A stretch of 6,147 nucleotides of DNA. Origin: Candidatus Atribacteria bacterium 4572_76 (GTDB lineage: Bacteria > Atribacterota > Phoenicimicrobiia > Phoenicimicrobiales > Phoenicimicrobiaceae). The stretch lies in NCBI GenBank assembly GCA_002084865.1, contig NBMG01000114.1, positions 1-6,147 on the forward strand, given 5' to 3'. Under the pieces are notes generated by a model that saw only the letters and a program-made list of their open reading frames with translations, was not told the DNA's origin and did not search any database. Of this stretch, positions 1 to 6,145 are shown in pieces. Position 1 is the first letter of the stretch. Every line of letters begins with the position of its first letter. The position numbers and the translations under genes are program-made.

Positions 1-393
1 AATAAAGATGTTGTAGCACAGATTTCTGCTACTCTTATTCCCTGGAATGTCGGTACTATACCGATGTGGGCTGCCTTAGCTGCTTTGGAGGATACCGAAG
101 CTTTAGAAAGGCGAATAAAATTCAATAACGAACAGATTGCGTATATCGAACGGGAGTTAGGCGCTATTCCAGGAATGACCGTTTTTCATTCACATGGTAA
201 TTACATACTTCTCGACGCCAAGGGGACCGGAAGAACCGGAGATGAAATAGTGGCTTATGCGCAAGAAAAGGGTATTATTTTGAGACCGCAGAACGAAATG
301 TACGGTAGTAACGGTTTCTTCAGAATTACTGTTGGGACCGAAGAAGAGAACAAGATCATGGTTGAAGCAGTAAAAGAATTTTGCACGAAATAA
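1..393 (+). CDS. HisC-like class I/II aminotransferase, C-terminal part
   Basis: The reading frame is open from the first base, so this is the last 130 residues of a gene that begins upstream; the ATG at 64 is an internal Met. The fragment matches the small C-terminal domain of fold-type I PLP aminotransferases of the histidinol-phosphate aminotransferase (HisC/CobD) group. An N-terminal PWNVGTIP stretch corresponds to the family's P(F/W)NVS segment and is followed by AALAALED. SHGNYILLD (fragment residues 64-72) resembles the family's S.aNFilvd strand, and GIILRPQ follows. FRITVGTEEEN carries the conserved arginine (fragment residue 108) that binds the substrate carboxylate or phosphate. The catalytic lysine lies upstream, outside the window. 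The enzyme transfers an amino group between an amino acid and an oxo-acid or phosphorylated aldehyde in the cytoplasm. No other his genes are visible, so a histidine role is not implied. The next gene starts 22 nt downstream, probably in the same operon. Confidence 0.88.
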   Translation, partial: NKDVVAQISATLIPWNVGTIPMWAALAALEDTEALERRIKFNNEQIAYIERELGAIPGMTVFHSHGNYILLDAKGTGRTGDEIVAYAQEKGIILRPQNEMYGSNGFFRITVGTEEENKIMVEAVKEFCTK

Positions 394-415
394 TCATATT
401 AGCGGAGGTAAAAAA

Positions 416-1033
416 ATGGCGGAAATAAAAGCTATAATTTTTGACCAGGATGGAGTCATTATTGATACCGAAAGGGACGGTCATCGGGTGGCTTTCAATA
501 AGACCTTCAAGGAGTTCGGTTTTGATTTCCAGTGGGATGTAGACTATTACCATGAATTGCTTCAGATTGCCGGCGGTAAAGAGAGAATGCGGCATCATCT
601 GCATACCAAAGGATTTGGTAGAGAGGTAAAACCTGAAAAAGAAGATGAGTTAATTAAAGCAATGCATAAGCGGAAAACAGAGATTTTTATTGAGCTTATC
701 AAGGAAGGTGCTTTGCCTTTAAGGCCGGGTATTAAGCGGATAATGAAAGAAGCTATGAACAGAGGGCTCAAAGTTGGTATTTGTACTACTTCTAACGAGA
801 AGGCAGCCCATGCTGTGGCTTATGAGATATTAAAAGATATAAAGTTTGATTTCGTACTGGCCGGAGATGTGGTGAAAAAGAAGAAACCCGATCCGGAGAT
901 CTACCTGCTTGCCCTGAAAAAAGGTGGTTTAAAAGCGGAAGAATGTATTGTTGTTGAAGATTCCCGTAACGGTCTTTTAGCTGCTAAAGCAGCCGGTATG
1001 AATGTAGTAGTTACCACTAACCACTATACATAG
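416..1033 (+). CDS. CbbY-like HAD-superfamily phosphatase, C-terminally short
   Basis: The 205-residue product is a cytoplasmic HAD subfamily IA hydrolase. Motif I is FDQDGVIIDTE, with nucleophile D10 and acid/base D12. Motif II is the T/S cluster at 124-126 (ICTTSNE). Motif III is K157 in KKKKPDPEIY. Motif IV is VVEDSRNG, with E181 and D182 for Mg2+ binding. The cap region carries ERDGHRVAFNKTF (19-31) and GGKER (53-57), the wording typical of CbbY, whose characterised members dephosphorylate sugar bisphosphates such as xylulose-1,5-bisphosphate. No RuBisCO gene is in view, so the substrate is open. The start is fixed by CGGAGG at 403-408, 7 nt before the ATG. CbbY proteins normally run about 230-255 residues, continuing after the TxxYT motif with an acidic ED(F) segment and a final helix. 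Here translation stops directly after TNHYT, so roughly 25-45 residues are missing. All catalytic motifs remain, so activity is possible but uncertain. Confidence 0.87.
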   Translation: MAEIKAIIFDQDGVIIDTERDGHRVAFNKTFKEFGFDFQWDVDYYHELLQIAGGKERMRHHLHTKGFGREVKPEKEDELIKAMHKRKTEIFIELIKEGALPLRPGIKRIMKEAMNRGLKVGICTTSNEKAAHAVAYEILKDIKFDFVLAGDVVKKKKPDPEIYLLALKKGGLKAEECIVVEDSRNGLLAAKAAGMNVVVTTNHYT

Positions 1034-1042
1034 ATCAACTTA

Positions 1043-1071
1043 TTGCATATTTTTTAAAAAGAAAATAAAAT
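1043..1071 (+). promoter_or_regulatory. weak candidate promoter ahead of the kinase gene
   Basis: The 125-nt spacer between the phosphatase and kinase genes is extremely AT-rich. It holds TTGCAT (1043-1048) and TAAAAT (1066-1071), spaced 17 nt apart, a partial sigma-70-type match (3/6 and 5/6). A better -10 hexamer, TATAAT at 1075-1080, has no properly spaced -35. In DNA this AT-rich such matches arise by chance, so this is only a candidate. No hairpin terminator is visible in the spacer, so read-through from upstream is equally possible. Confidence 0.2.
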
Positions 1072-1158
1072 AATTATAATAGAAAATAACTGTAATTTCG
1101 AAACTATCTTCTTTAAAGTAAAAAATTCAACTTAAAAGATTTTTAAAATGGAGGCAAG

Positions 1159-2109
1159 ATGAGCGATACCGCGAATCTTTTAGATGTAAAATTTTCCGAA
1201 GACGTATTTCTTGAACTTATGCCGGAGTGGAAGGGTTCTGAAATAAAGATAGAAACGCTCAACGGTGGTATCACTAATAAGCTATATCGGGTGTGCTCTA
1301 AAAAAGGGGATGTTACCGTAAGGATCTACGGCGATAAAACAGAGGTTTTTATCGATAGAGACTTAGAAGCGGAAACCATAAAGAAGATTGCTCAGATAGG
1401 CATATCTTCCGGGTTAATAAAATATATACCCAAACGTAGGGTTACAATTGTGGAATTTATCCCGGGTTATATATTAAAAAACTCTGATTTTTTTAAGGGA
1501 GAGCTTCATGAAAAGATTGTGAGGCCGATAAGAAAAATTCACAAAAGTGGAGTCGTACTGCCTCGCCTATTTAACCCTCTAAGTGGAGTGAAGGAGATGT
1601 ACAGGATCCTAAATAGTCTAGAGATTAGTTGTCCGGAGTTCGATATTGAGGGCGTAATTAAAAATCTGGAAAAACTCTCCGAAATCGCCAATATACCAGA
1701 GAGTGAATTTACAGCAAGCCACAATGATCTGCTAGCGGATAATTTTGTGCTGGTTGAAAATGGTTACCGAGAAAAATATAAGGAACCGATGTATCTTATT
1801 GACTGGGAATATGCAGGGATGTCACCCCGGTACTATGATCTGGCAGATATGTTCCAGGAGATATTAGTCCCACGTGATGTAGAGAAAAAATTAATAGAGC
1901 ATTACTGTGAAGGCAAGGAGTTTGAAAAAACCCTCTATCTAATTGATCTTTTTAAACCCTTCCCCGATATTTACTGGTTCCTCTGGAGTATGATTCAGCA
2001 CAATATTTCCAGGATTAAGTTTGATTTTTATAATTACGGAAAAGTAAAATATGAAAATGCCAAAGGCAATATTCAGTTTATTCAAGATAAATACAGTTTA
2101 AAAATATAA
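1159..2109 (+). CDS. choline/ethanolamine kinase-family phosphotransferase
   Basis: This 316-residue cytoplasmic protein has the eukaryotic-like-kinase (APH/choline kinase) fold. GGITNKLYRV (36-45) is the N-lobe nucleotide loop. VRIYG (54-58) is the strand typical of choline kinases, followed by the conserved E70. SHNDLLADNF (187-196) is the catalytic loop, with D190 as base and N195 as a Mg2+ ligand. LIDWEYAGMSPRYYDLAD (213-230) contains D215, the DFG-equivalent metal ligand, followed by the family's R-x-YDLA helix. The aromatic YWFLWSMIQ segment (272-280) matches the choline-site region. The family transfers ATP phosphate to choline, ethanolamine or related alcohols; bacterial LicA is one example. 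No licB, licC or licD neighbour is present, so the substrate is unproven, and a sugar or thiamine kinase remains possible. The start is supported by GGAGG at 1150-1154, only 4 nt from the ATG. Length and motifs look complete. The gene lies between the phosphatase and the importer. Confidence 0.87.
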   Translation: MSDTANLLDVKFSEDVFLELMPEWKGSEIKIETLNGGITNKLYRVCSKKGDVTVRIYGDKTEVFIDRDLEAETIKKIAQIGISSGLIKYIPKRRVTIVEFIPGYILKNSDFFKGELHEKIVRPIRKIHKSGVVLPRLFNPLSGVKEMYRILNSLEISCPEFDIEGVIKNLEKLSEIANIPESEFTASHNDLLADNFVLVENGYREKYKEPMYLIDWEYAGMSPRYYDLADMFQEILVPRDVEKKLIEHYCEGKEFEKTLYLIDLFKPFPDIYWFLWSMIQHNISRIKFDFYNYGKVKYENAKGNIQFIQDKYSLKI

Positions 2110-2186
2110 ACTTACTGATATGCAAGCATCTATCAATTTAGGTAAATTATTGTATGACGGGAGAGGGTGCAGAATCAAAAAGTAAG

Positions 2187-2196
2187 AAAGGAGGGG
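2187..2196 (+). promoter_or_regulatory. orphan Shine-Dalgarno-like site
   Basis: AAAGGAGGGG is an excellent ribosome-binding sequence, but no ATG, GTG or TTG follows at a usable distance (the next bases are TAAAATAAGTAAAGC). It sits about 90 nt before the binding-protein start, which has its own site at 2271-2276. It could be a chance purine run or the remnant of a deleted small gene. The rest of the 174-nt gap 2110-2283 shows no convincing promoter, riboswitch or terminator. Confidence 0.3.
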
Positions 2197-2270
2197 TAAA
2201 ATAAGTAAAGCTTAAATTTTGGAAACATCACACTTGTAAAAACTTGGGCATTGATTAATAAAATTTTAAA

Positions 2271-2276
2271 AAGGAG
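2271..2276 (+). promoter_or_regulatory. ribosome-binding site fixing the binding-protein start
   Basis: AAGGAG lies 7 nt upstream of the ATG at 2284. It favours that start over the in-frame TTG at 2251, which would add 11 charged residues in front of a signal peptide that already has the usual MKR n-region. Confidence 0.75.
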
Positions 2277-2283
2277 AAAAATA

Positions 2284-3319
2284 ATGAAAAGAATAGTTAA
2301 ATTAACAGTTTTTTTGGTCCTGATATCATTAGTGCTTTTCGTCGTCGGTAGTCAGGTAATGGCAGCACCGAATGTATTACGCCTTATCACCTGGTCCGGT
2401 TATGCGCCGGAGGAGCTTATTGCAAAGTTTAAAGCGGAGACAGGTATAGAAGTTCAGGTTATTCTTAGTAATAATGAAGAGATGATCTCAAAATTACGGG
2501 CTACAAGAGGCGGCGGTTTTGATCTTGCACAACCTTCGCAGGACAGGATTTCTTCTGTAGTGGCTGAATATGGCATTTATCAGCCCATCGATTATTCAAA
2601 GGTTAACCTTGACCAGCTTGACCCTTCTTTGGTCGCAGCTGTTAAAAAGAATACTCTTGTTGATGGTAAATCTTATGCAGTACCGCATGTTTATGGAACC
2701 TCAGGACTTATTGTTAACTTCGAAAAAGCACCGGATGTCTTACAGGATGAAAAGACCTACTCTTATTGCTATGGGATTTTCATTCGGATATGATCCATTT
2801 GAACTTTACAATGACCTAGAAGGTTACCAAAAATTTCTCGATGATATTGCAGAAAAACTTATTGCTGGTAAATCTGTTCTAAGAAATTACTGGGATAATG
2901 GTGACCAACTTCTTGAATCAATGAGATCGGGTGAAGTTTGGGCAGCAATGGCATGGGAACAAGCAGGATGGAAACTCCACGAGGAAAATCCAAACATCGA
3001 CTATATTGCTCCAACCAGTGGTGCATTGGCTTGGGTGGATACATTCGCCATTCCAGCAAAATCTGAAAATGTTGAAGGTGCATATAAATGGATTAACTTT
3101 ATACTCAGACCGGAAAATGCAGCAGTCTTTACTAATGTAGAAAAATATGGCACAGCATCAAAGGATGCTGGCAAATATCTTAATCCGGATATTGCTGACA
3201 ACTTTGCCAGATGCTTACCTCCCGAAGTTCTTGCAAACATAAACTGGTATCCTACCGTACCCGTAGGACTTGAAGAGATGGAAGGTAAAGTGATGGATAG
3301 AATCAAGGCCGCAAAATAA
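2284..3319 (+). pseudogene. potD: spermidine/putrescine-type ABC substrate-binding protein, broken by a deletion frameshift
   Basis: The gene encodes a type II periplasmic binding protein of the PotD family, the extracytoplasmic receptor of the importer that follows. A signal peptide (about residues 1-27, MKR n-region, hydrophobic core, VMA/A cleavage) has no lipobox cysteine. LITWSGYAPEE (34-44) matches the ligand-contacting first loop of PotD. YAVPHVYGTSGLIVNFEKAPDV (131-152) ends the first intact part. At about 2731-2738 coding passes from this frame to the +1 frame, which continues with SYRMKRPTLIAM and then GEVWAAMAWEQ. GALAWVDTFAIPA follows, with the Trp and Asp equivalent to PotD W255/D257, and then the conserved YKWINFILRPENAA and a C-terminus at 3316. 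The first frame alone stops at 2793. At the junction the W-x-x-L(W)-x-P-x-Y-x-G segment expected between the KAPD-like and SYRMKRP parts is absent. The lesion is therefore a small deletion (about 44-50 nt, not a multiple of three), not one slipped base. No ribosome site serves the second half, so a working protein is unlikely unless this is an assembly error. Confidence 0.82.
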
Positions 3320-3330
3320 ATTAATTACGC

Positions 3331-3370
3331 AGTAAACAGGCAGTGGAAATACTGCCTGTTTACTTTTATT
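3331..3370 (+). terminator. perfect 14-bp hairpin with T-rich tail between binding-protein and ATPase genes
   Basis: AGTAAACAGGCAGT (3331-3344) pairs perfectly with ACTGCCTGTTTACT (3351-3364) around a 6-nt loop, GGAAAT. A T-rich run, TTTTATT, starts at 3364. This is a strong intrinsic terminator shape, 11 nt after the binding-protein stop codon. Because the ATPase start is only 31 nt beyond the stem and no clear promoter lies between, it probably works as a partial terminator and mRNA 3'-end stabiliser. That would allow more binding-protein than membrane-complex transcript, a common arrangement in binding-protein-dependent transporters. Confidence 0.85.
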
Positions 3371-3395
3371 ATAATATTGGATGGAAGGTGCTTAA

Positions 3396-4412
3396 ATGCA
3401 GATAGCGCTATCAGTAAAAAATATTTCTAAAAAATTTGGAAATTTCACAGCTGTAGATAATGTCTCCTTCGATGTGGAGGATGGAAAATTTTTCTCAATA
3501 CTGGGGCCTTCTGGTTGTGGAAAAACTACATTGCTAAGAATGATTGCCGGTTTTTTACAACCAGACACCGGATCAGTAGAAATTAGTGGGAAGAATATGC
3601 TTGGAGTTGAGCCCAATAAAAGGCCGGTGAACCTTGTCTTTCAAAATCTCGCTTTATTTCCCATGATGAATGTTTATGATAATATCGCTTTTGGTCTCCG
3701 AAGGAGAGGCGAAAGAGGTAAAAGTGTTGAGCAAAAAGTAAATTCAATGCTGAAAAGAGTAGGGCTCCCAGATTTTGGATTAAAAAAGATTAATCAAATT
3801 TCCGGTGGACAGAAACAGAGAATCGCTATTGCGCGATGTCTGGTTCTTGAGCCATCGGCTCTTCTTCTTGATGAACCTTTGGGGGCTCTTGATGCTAAGT
3901 TGAGAGAACACATGAAAGTAGAGCTCAAAAAACTTCAAGCTGAAGTAGGTACTACTTTTGTCTATATAACCCATGACCAATCAGAAGCCATGGTTATGAG
4001 CGATTATGTGGCTGTTATGAATGCTGGTCATTTTGAACAGCTTGACACTCCTCAAAACCTTTACAGTAACCCGTCTTCAGCTTTTGTTGCTCAATTTGTT
4101 GGAAAAAATAATAAGTTTATTGCAAAACAAGGAAAAGATGAAGATGGTAACTTTTTTGCTGAAACAGAAGACGGTCATAGTTTTAAATTAAGTAAACCCG
4201 TTGATTTAAAAAAAGATGATGATTTTATCGAATTATACATCAGACCAGAAGCTATGATAATTAATCCGAAGGTTACAAAAGAAAATTTCAATATCCTGGA
4301 TGTTACTGTCAAAGCATTACTCTTTGATGGCGGTAATAGCAGAATAGGTTGGGATCCCGAAGCTGCTGTATGCTTCAAAAAAACAGAAGGCAAAATATAT
4401 GAAGAACTCTAA
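3396..4412 (+). CDS. potA: polyamine-type ABC importer ATPase with shortened C-terminal regulatory domain
   Basis: This is the cytoplasmic ATPase that powers the importer, 338 residues long. The nucleotide-binding domain (about 5-235) is complete: Walker A GPSGCGKT (37-44), Q-loop Q83, signature ISGGQKQR (135-142), Walker B LLLDE (156-160), D-loop GALDAK (163-168) and switch H193. The C-terminal part (about 236-338) is the TOBE-type domain of the PotA/MalK/FbpC group, with YIRPEAM (281-287) and VTVKALLFDGGNSR (303-316). It jumps directly to IGWDPEAAVCF (317-327). In relatives these two conserved stretches are separated by about 25-30 residues (a strand pair and a G-E/D-x-V turn before the GWDPE strand), so an in-frame internal deletion at about 4344-4349 is likely. 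E. coli PotA has 378 residues. ATP hydrolysis should be unaffected; TOBE regulation or stability may be. The start is supported by GGAAGG at 3383-3388. The 3' end overlaps the permease gene by 14 nt. Confidence 0.9.
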   Translation: MQIALSVKNISKKFGNFTAVDNVSFDVEDGKFFSILGPSGCGKTTLLRMIAGFLQPDTGSVEISGKNMLGVEPNKRPVNLVFQNLALFPMMNVYDNIAFGLRRRGERGKSVEQKVNSMLKRVGLPDFGLKKINQISGGQKQRIAIARCLVLEPSALLLDEPLGALDAKLREHMKVELKKLQAEVGTTFVYITHDQSEAMVMSDYVAVMNAGHFEQLDTPQNLYSNPSSAFVAQFVGKNNKFIAKQGKDEDGNFFAETEDGHSFKLSKPVDLKKDDDFIELYIRPEAMIINPKVTKENFNILDVTVKALLFDGGNSRIGWDPEAAVCFKKTEGKIYEEL

Positions 4413-5253
4413 AATATCAAAAATAAGATGGAGTTTTATTATATTCTTCATCCCGGTTTTTTTATGGTTATTTTTATTAATTGTACTTCCACATTTCGAG
4501 CTTCTTCGAATGTCATTTCAAGGGAGGTCGGGGTTTACTCTGGACAATTATCGCGCTTTTTTTAGCGAGCCGATTTATTGGCTTACTTTTGTGCGGACAG
4601 CGTCGTATTCTATCCTTGTAACATTTATCGTTCTGATTATTGCCCTGCCTATCGCTTTTTTCATTACAAAAGTGGTTAATTTAAGGATACAGGGAGTATT
4701 GTTGGTTTTTCTTCTGGTCCCCTTTTGGGTTAGTGAGCTAATCAGGGTTTACGGATGGATGATACTCTTACGGGAAAGCGGTGTTCTTAACCATTTTTTA
4801 GTAGGAATAGGTTTATTCAAGCAGCCTACAGAGATGCTTTACAATGATATTACCATGATAATGGGATTAGTTTATACATCTATGCTTTTTATGATTATAC
4901 CACTCATTGGAGTAATGGAGAGCCTTGATGATTCTCTTATCGAAGCAGCTTATGATCTGGGAGCAAAGAAGATAGCAATATGGCGTGAAATTATTATTCC
5001 CTATTCAATGCCCGGAATTGTGTCCGGAAGCATAATCGTATTTATGCTGGTTCTTGGCAGTTATCTGACACCCAAACTCATGGGGGGTAAGAATTCTCTT
5101 TGGTTTACTGAACAGATATATAATCAGATAATAACTTATTTTAATTGGAATCAGGGAGCGGCATTTGGCTTTCTACTGTTAGTCTTATCCTCATTTATAA
5201 TATGGGTTGCATTGAAATTAACAAAACAGGATTTCAGAGAGGTAATTAAATGA
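4399..5253 (+). CDS. potB: polyamine-type ABC importer inner-membrane permease (PotB-like)
   Basis: The product is a 284-residue integral membrane protein, one of two permeases forming the translocation channel. Six hydrophobic helices are visible at about 12-33, 68-90, 98-120, 151-172, 205-228 and 254-274. Between helices 4 and 5 lies the EAA coupling loop, IEAAYDLGAKKIAIWREIIIP (181-201), with conserved G188 and the closing proline; it docks with the ATPase. GFTLDNYRAFF (45-55) and the later GSYLTPKLMGG (220-230) are hallmarks of the PotB/PotH branch. Length is normal and the gene looks intact. The start at 4399 lies inside the end of the ATPase gene and has AGAAGG (4385-4390) 8 nt upstream. 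The end shares ATGA with the next gene. Both overlaps indicate translational coupling. The transported ligand cannot be read from the permease; polyamine is the default for the family. Confidence 0.92.
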   Translation: MKNSKISKIRWSFIIFFIPVFLWLFLLIVLPHFELLRMSFQGRSGFTLDNYRAFFSEPIYWLTFVRTASYSILVTFIVLIIALPIAFFITKVVNLRIQGVLLVFLLVPFWVSELIRVYGWMILLRESGVLNHFLVGIGLFKQPTEMLYNDITMIMGLVYTSMLFMIIPLIGVMESLDDSLIEAAYDLGAKKIAIWREIIIPYSMPGIVSGSIIVFMLVLGSYLTPKLMGGKNSLWFTEQIYNQIITYFNWNQGAAFGFLLLVLSSFIIWVALKLTKQDFREVIK

Positions 5254-6116
5254 TACGAACATTACCAAATTCCAAAAGTTATTTATCAGGTTACAAACTT
5301 TTTACCCTTCTCTATTTTATTTTCCTGTTTGCTCCACTTGTGGTCATAATGATTCTTGCCTTTAACGACTCTATGTTTCCCTCTTTGCCCTGGAAAGGAT
5401 TTACTCTTGGCTGGTTTTTTGGAGAAGGACCTGAAAAAATAGGTATATTTTATGACAAAATGAATTTAAGGGCTATAACAACTTCCTTTAAAGTTGCAAT
5501 TTCGGTTTCTATACTTTCCACTATTGTAGGAACTATGGCTGCTTTTCTCTTTGAACAGGAAGATTTCAAGTTTAAGGGCGCCTTGTATTTCCTGATGATT
5601 GCTCCACTTGTAATACCCGGCGTAATTCTTGGAATATCCATATTATTATTTTCTACTACAGTAGGATTGTTCTTTGAGAATACTTTTGGAATTGATATAA
5701 AAATACTTAGGCCGGGTTTCTGGCTTATAGTATTTGGACAGTTTTCATTTATAACCACTATTGTAACAATGGTAATTTCTGCCAGACTTAGAAAATTTGA
5801 TCGGGCACTTGAATGGGCTGCATCCGATCTTGGGGCAAATCGATTTGCAGTTATCTGGTTTATTACCCTTCAATATCTCAAACCTTCAATTATAGGAGGG
5901 GCTGCAATAGCATTCCTTATGTCCTTTGAAAATTTTAATACAACGACATTTCTTATTAGTTCTCAACCTACCCTACCTATAATTTTATATCAACAGGTAA
6001 GGGATGGGTCTACACCGGTTATAAATGCAATATCTTTTATTTTAATAGTGAGTGCCTCAATTGTTGCAGTAGCGAATATATATTTCAGGAAAAAGGAAGA
6101 AAAATTAGCTCAGTAA
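5250..6116 (+). CDS. potC: polyamine-type ABC importer inner-membrane permease (PotC-like)
   Basis: This is the second permease of the importer, 288 residues. Hydrophobic helices lie at about 15-37, 79-100, 112-135, 156-178, 211-226 and 257-277. The EAA loop reads EWAASDLGANRFAVIWFITLQ (188-208), with G195 conserved and Trp where most relatives have Glu or Ala. The FENFNTTTFLIS segment (226-237), TLPIILYQQVRDGSTPVINA (241-260) and the closing helix correspond to the FDDV...LP..IY...K.G..P.VNA region of E. coli PotC. The gene looks complete. Its ATG overlaps the previous stop (ATGA at 5250-5253), and AGAGAGG (5236-5242) lies 7 nt upstream. It is the last gene in the window and is followed within 3 nt by a hairpin-forming repeat-like sequence. 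Confidence 0.92.
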   Translation: MIRTLPNSKSYLSGYKLFTLLYFIFLFAPLVVIMILAFNDSMFPSLPWKGFTLGWFFGEGPEKIGIFYDKMNLRAITTSFKVAISVSILSTIVGTMAAFLFEQEDFKFKGALYFLMIAPLVIPGVILGISILLFSTTVGLFFENTFGIDIKILRPGFWLIVFGQFSFITTIVTMVISARLRKFDRALEWAASDLGANRFAVIWFITLQYLKPSIIGGAAIAFLMSFENFNTTTFLISSQPTLPIILYQQVRDGSTPVINAISFILIVSASIVAVANIYFRKKEEKLAQ

Positions 6117-6118
6117 AG

Positions 6119-6145
6119 TAATACAGGGGACGGTTCTCTGTGTTA
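6119..6145 (+). repeat. REP-like hairpin after the importer operon
   Basis: Twelve bases (6119-6130, TAATACAGGGGA) pair with 6134-6145 (TTCTCTGTGTTA) around a 3-nt CGG loop, using three G-U pairs (6127/6137, 6129/6135, 6122/6142). The core ACAGGGGACGGTTCTCTGT (6123-6141) folds well on this strand only, because the wobble pairs become A-C mismatches on the other. Such asymmetry suits single-strand recognition, as in REP sequences and ends used by IS200/IS605 or RAYT Y1 transposases. I recall very similar GGGGACGGTTCTC sequences beside such transposase genes in anaerobe genomes, but cannot check this here. No T-run follows, so it is a poor intrinsic terminator. The window ends here. Confidence 0.5.

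Noticed and set aside
416..1033. Phosphonoacetaldehyde hydrolase (PhnX), making the locus a 2-aminoethylphosphonate uptake and degradation cluster with aminotransferase and ABC importer
   Set aside because: Motif I is FDQDGVIID and the cap carries CbbY-type DGHRVAFN and GGKER signatures, not the FDWAGT motif and cap lysine of PhnX. The aminotransferase tail is HisC-like rather than PhnW-like.
1034..1158. Terminator or small RNA in the AT-rich spacer
   Set aside because: Only tiny A/T palindromes such as CTTTAAAG are present, as expected by chance at this composition.
2117..2135. Short inverted repeat GATATGC/GCATCTATC after the kinase gene as a terminator
   Set aside because: The stem is broken by a bulge, has very few G-C pairs and is not followed by a T-run.
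2570..2734. The second-frame open region before the binding-protein junction, readable as the start of a separate gene at 2570
   Set aside because: Its residues up to about 2734 resemble nothing, while the other frame there is clearly PotD-like. It is the out-of-frame shadow ahead of the real second half, and has no ribosome site.
2725..2745. Programmed ribosomal frameshift in the binding-protein gene
   Set aside because: There is no slippery heptamer and no stop codon at the shift point. The first frame runs on for 18 codons, and a conserved segment is missing, which a programmed shift would not cause.
3001..3306. Antisense open reading frames over the transporter genes, such as 3306-3001 and 5758-5450 on the minus strand
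   Set aside because: They lie opposite well-recognised coding sequence, lack ribosome sites and have no recognisable domain.
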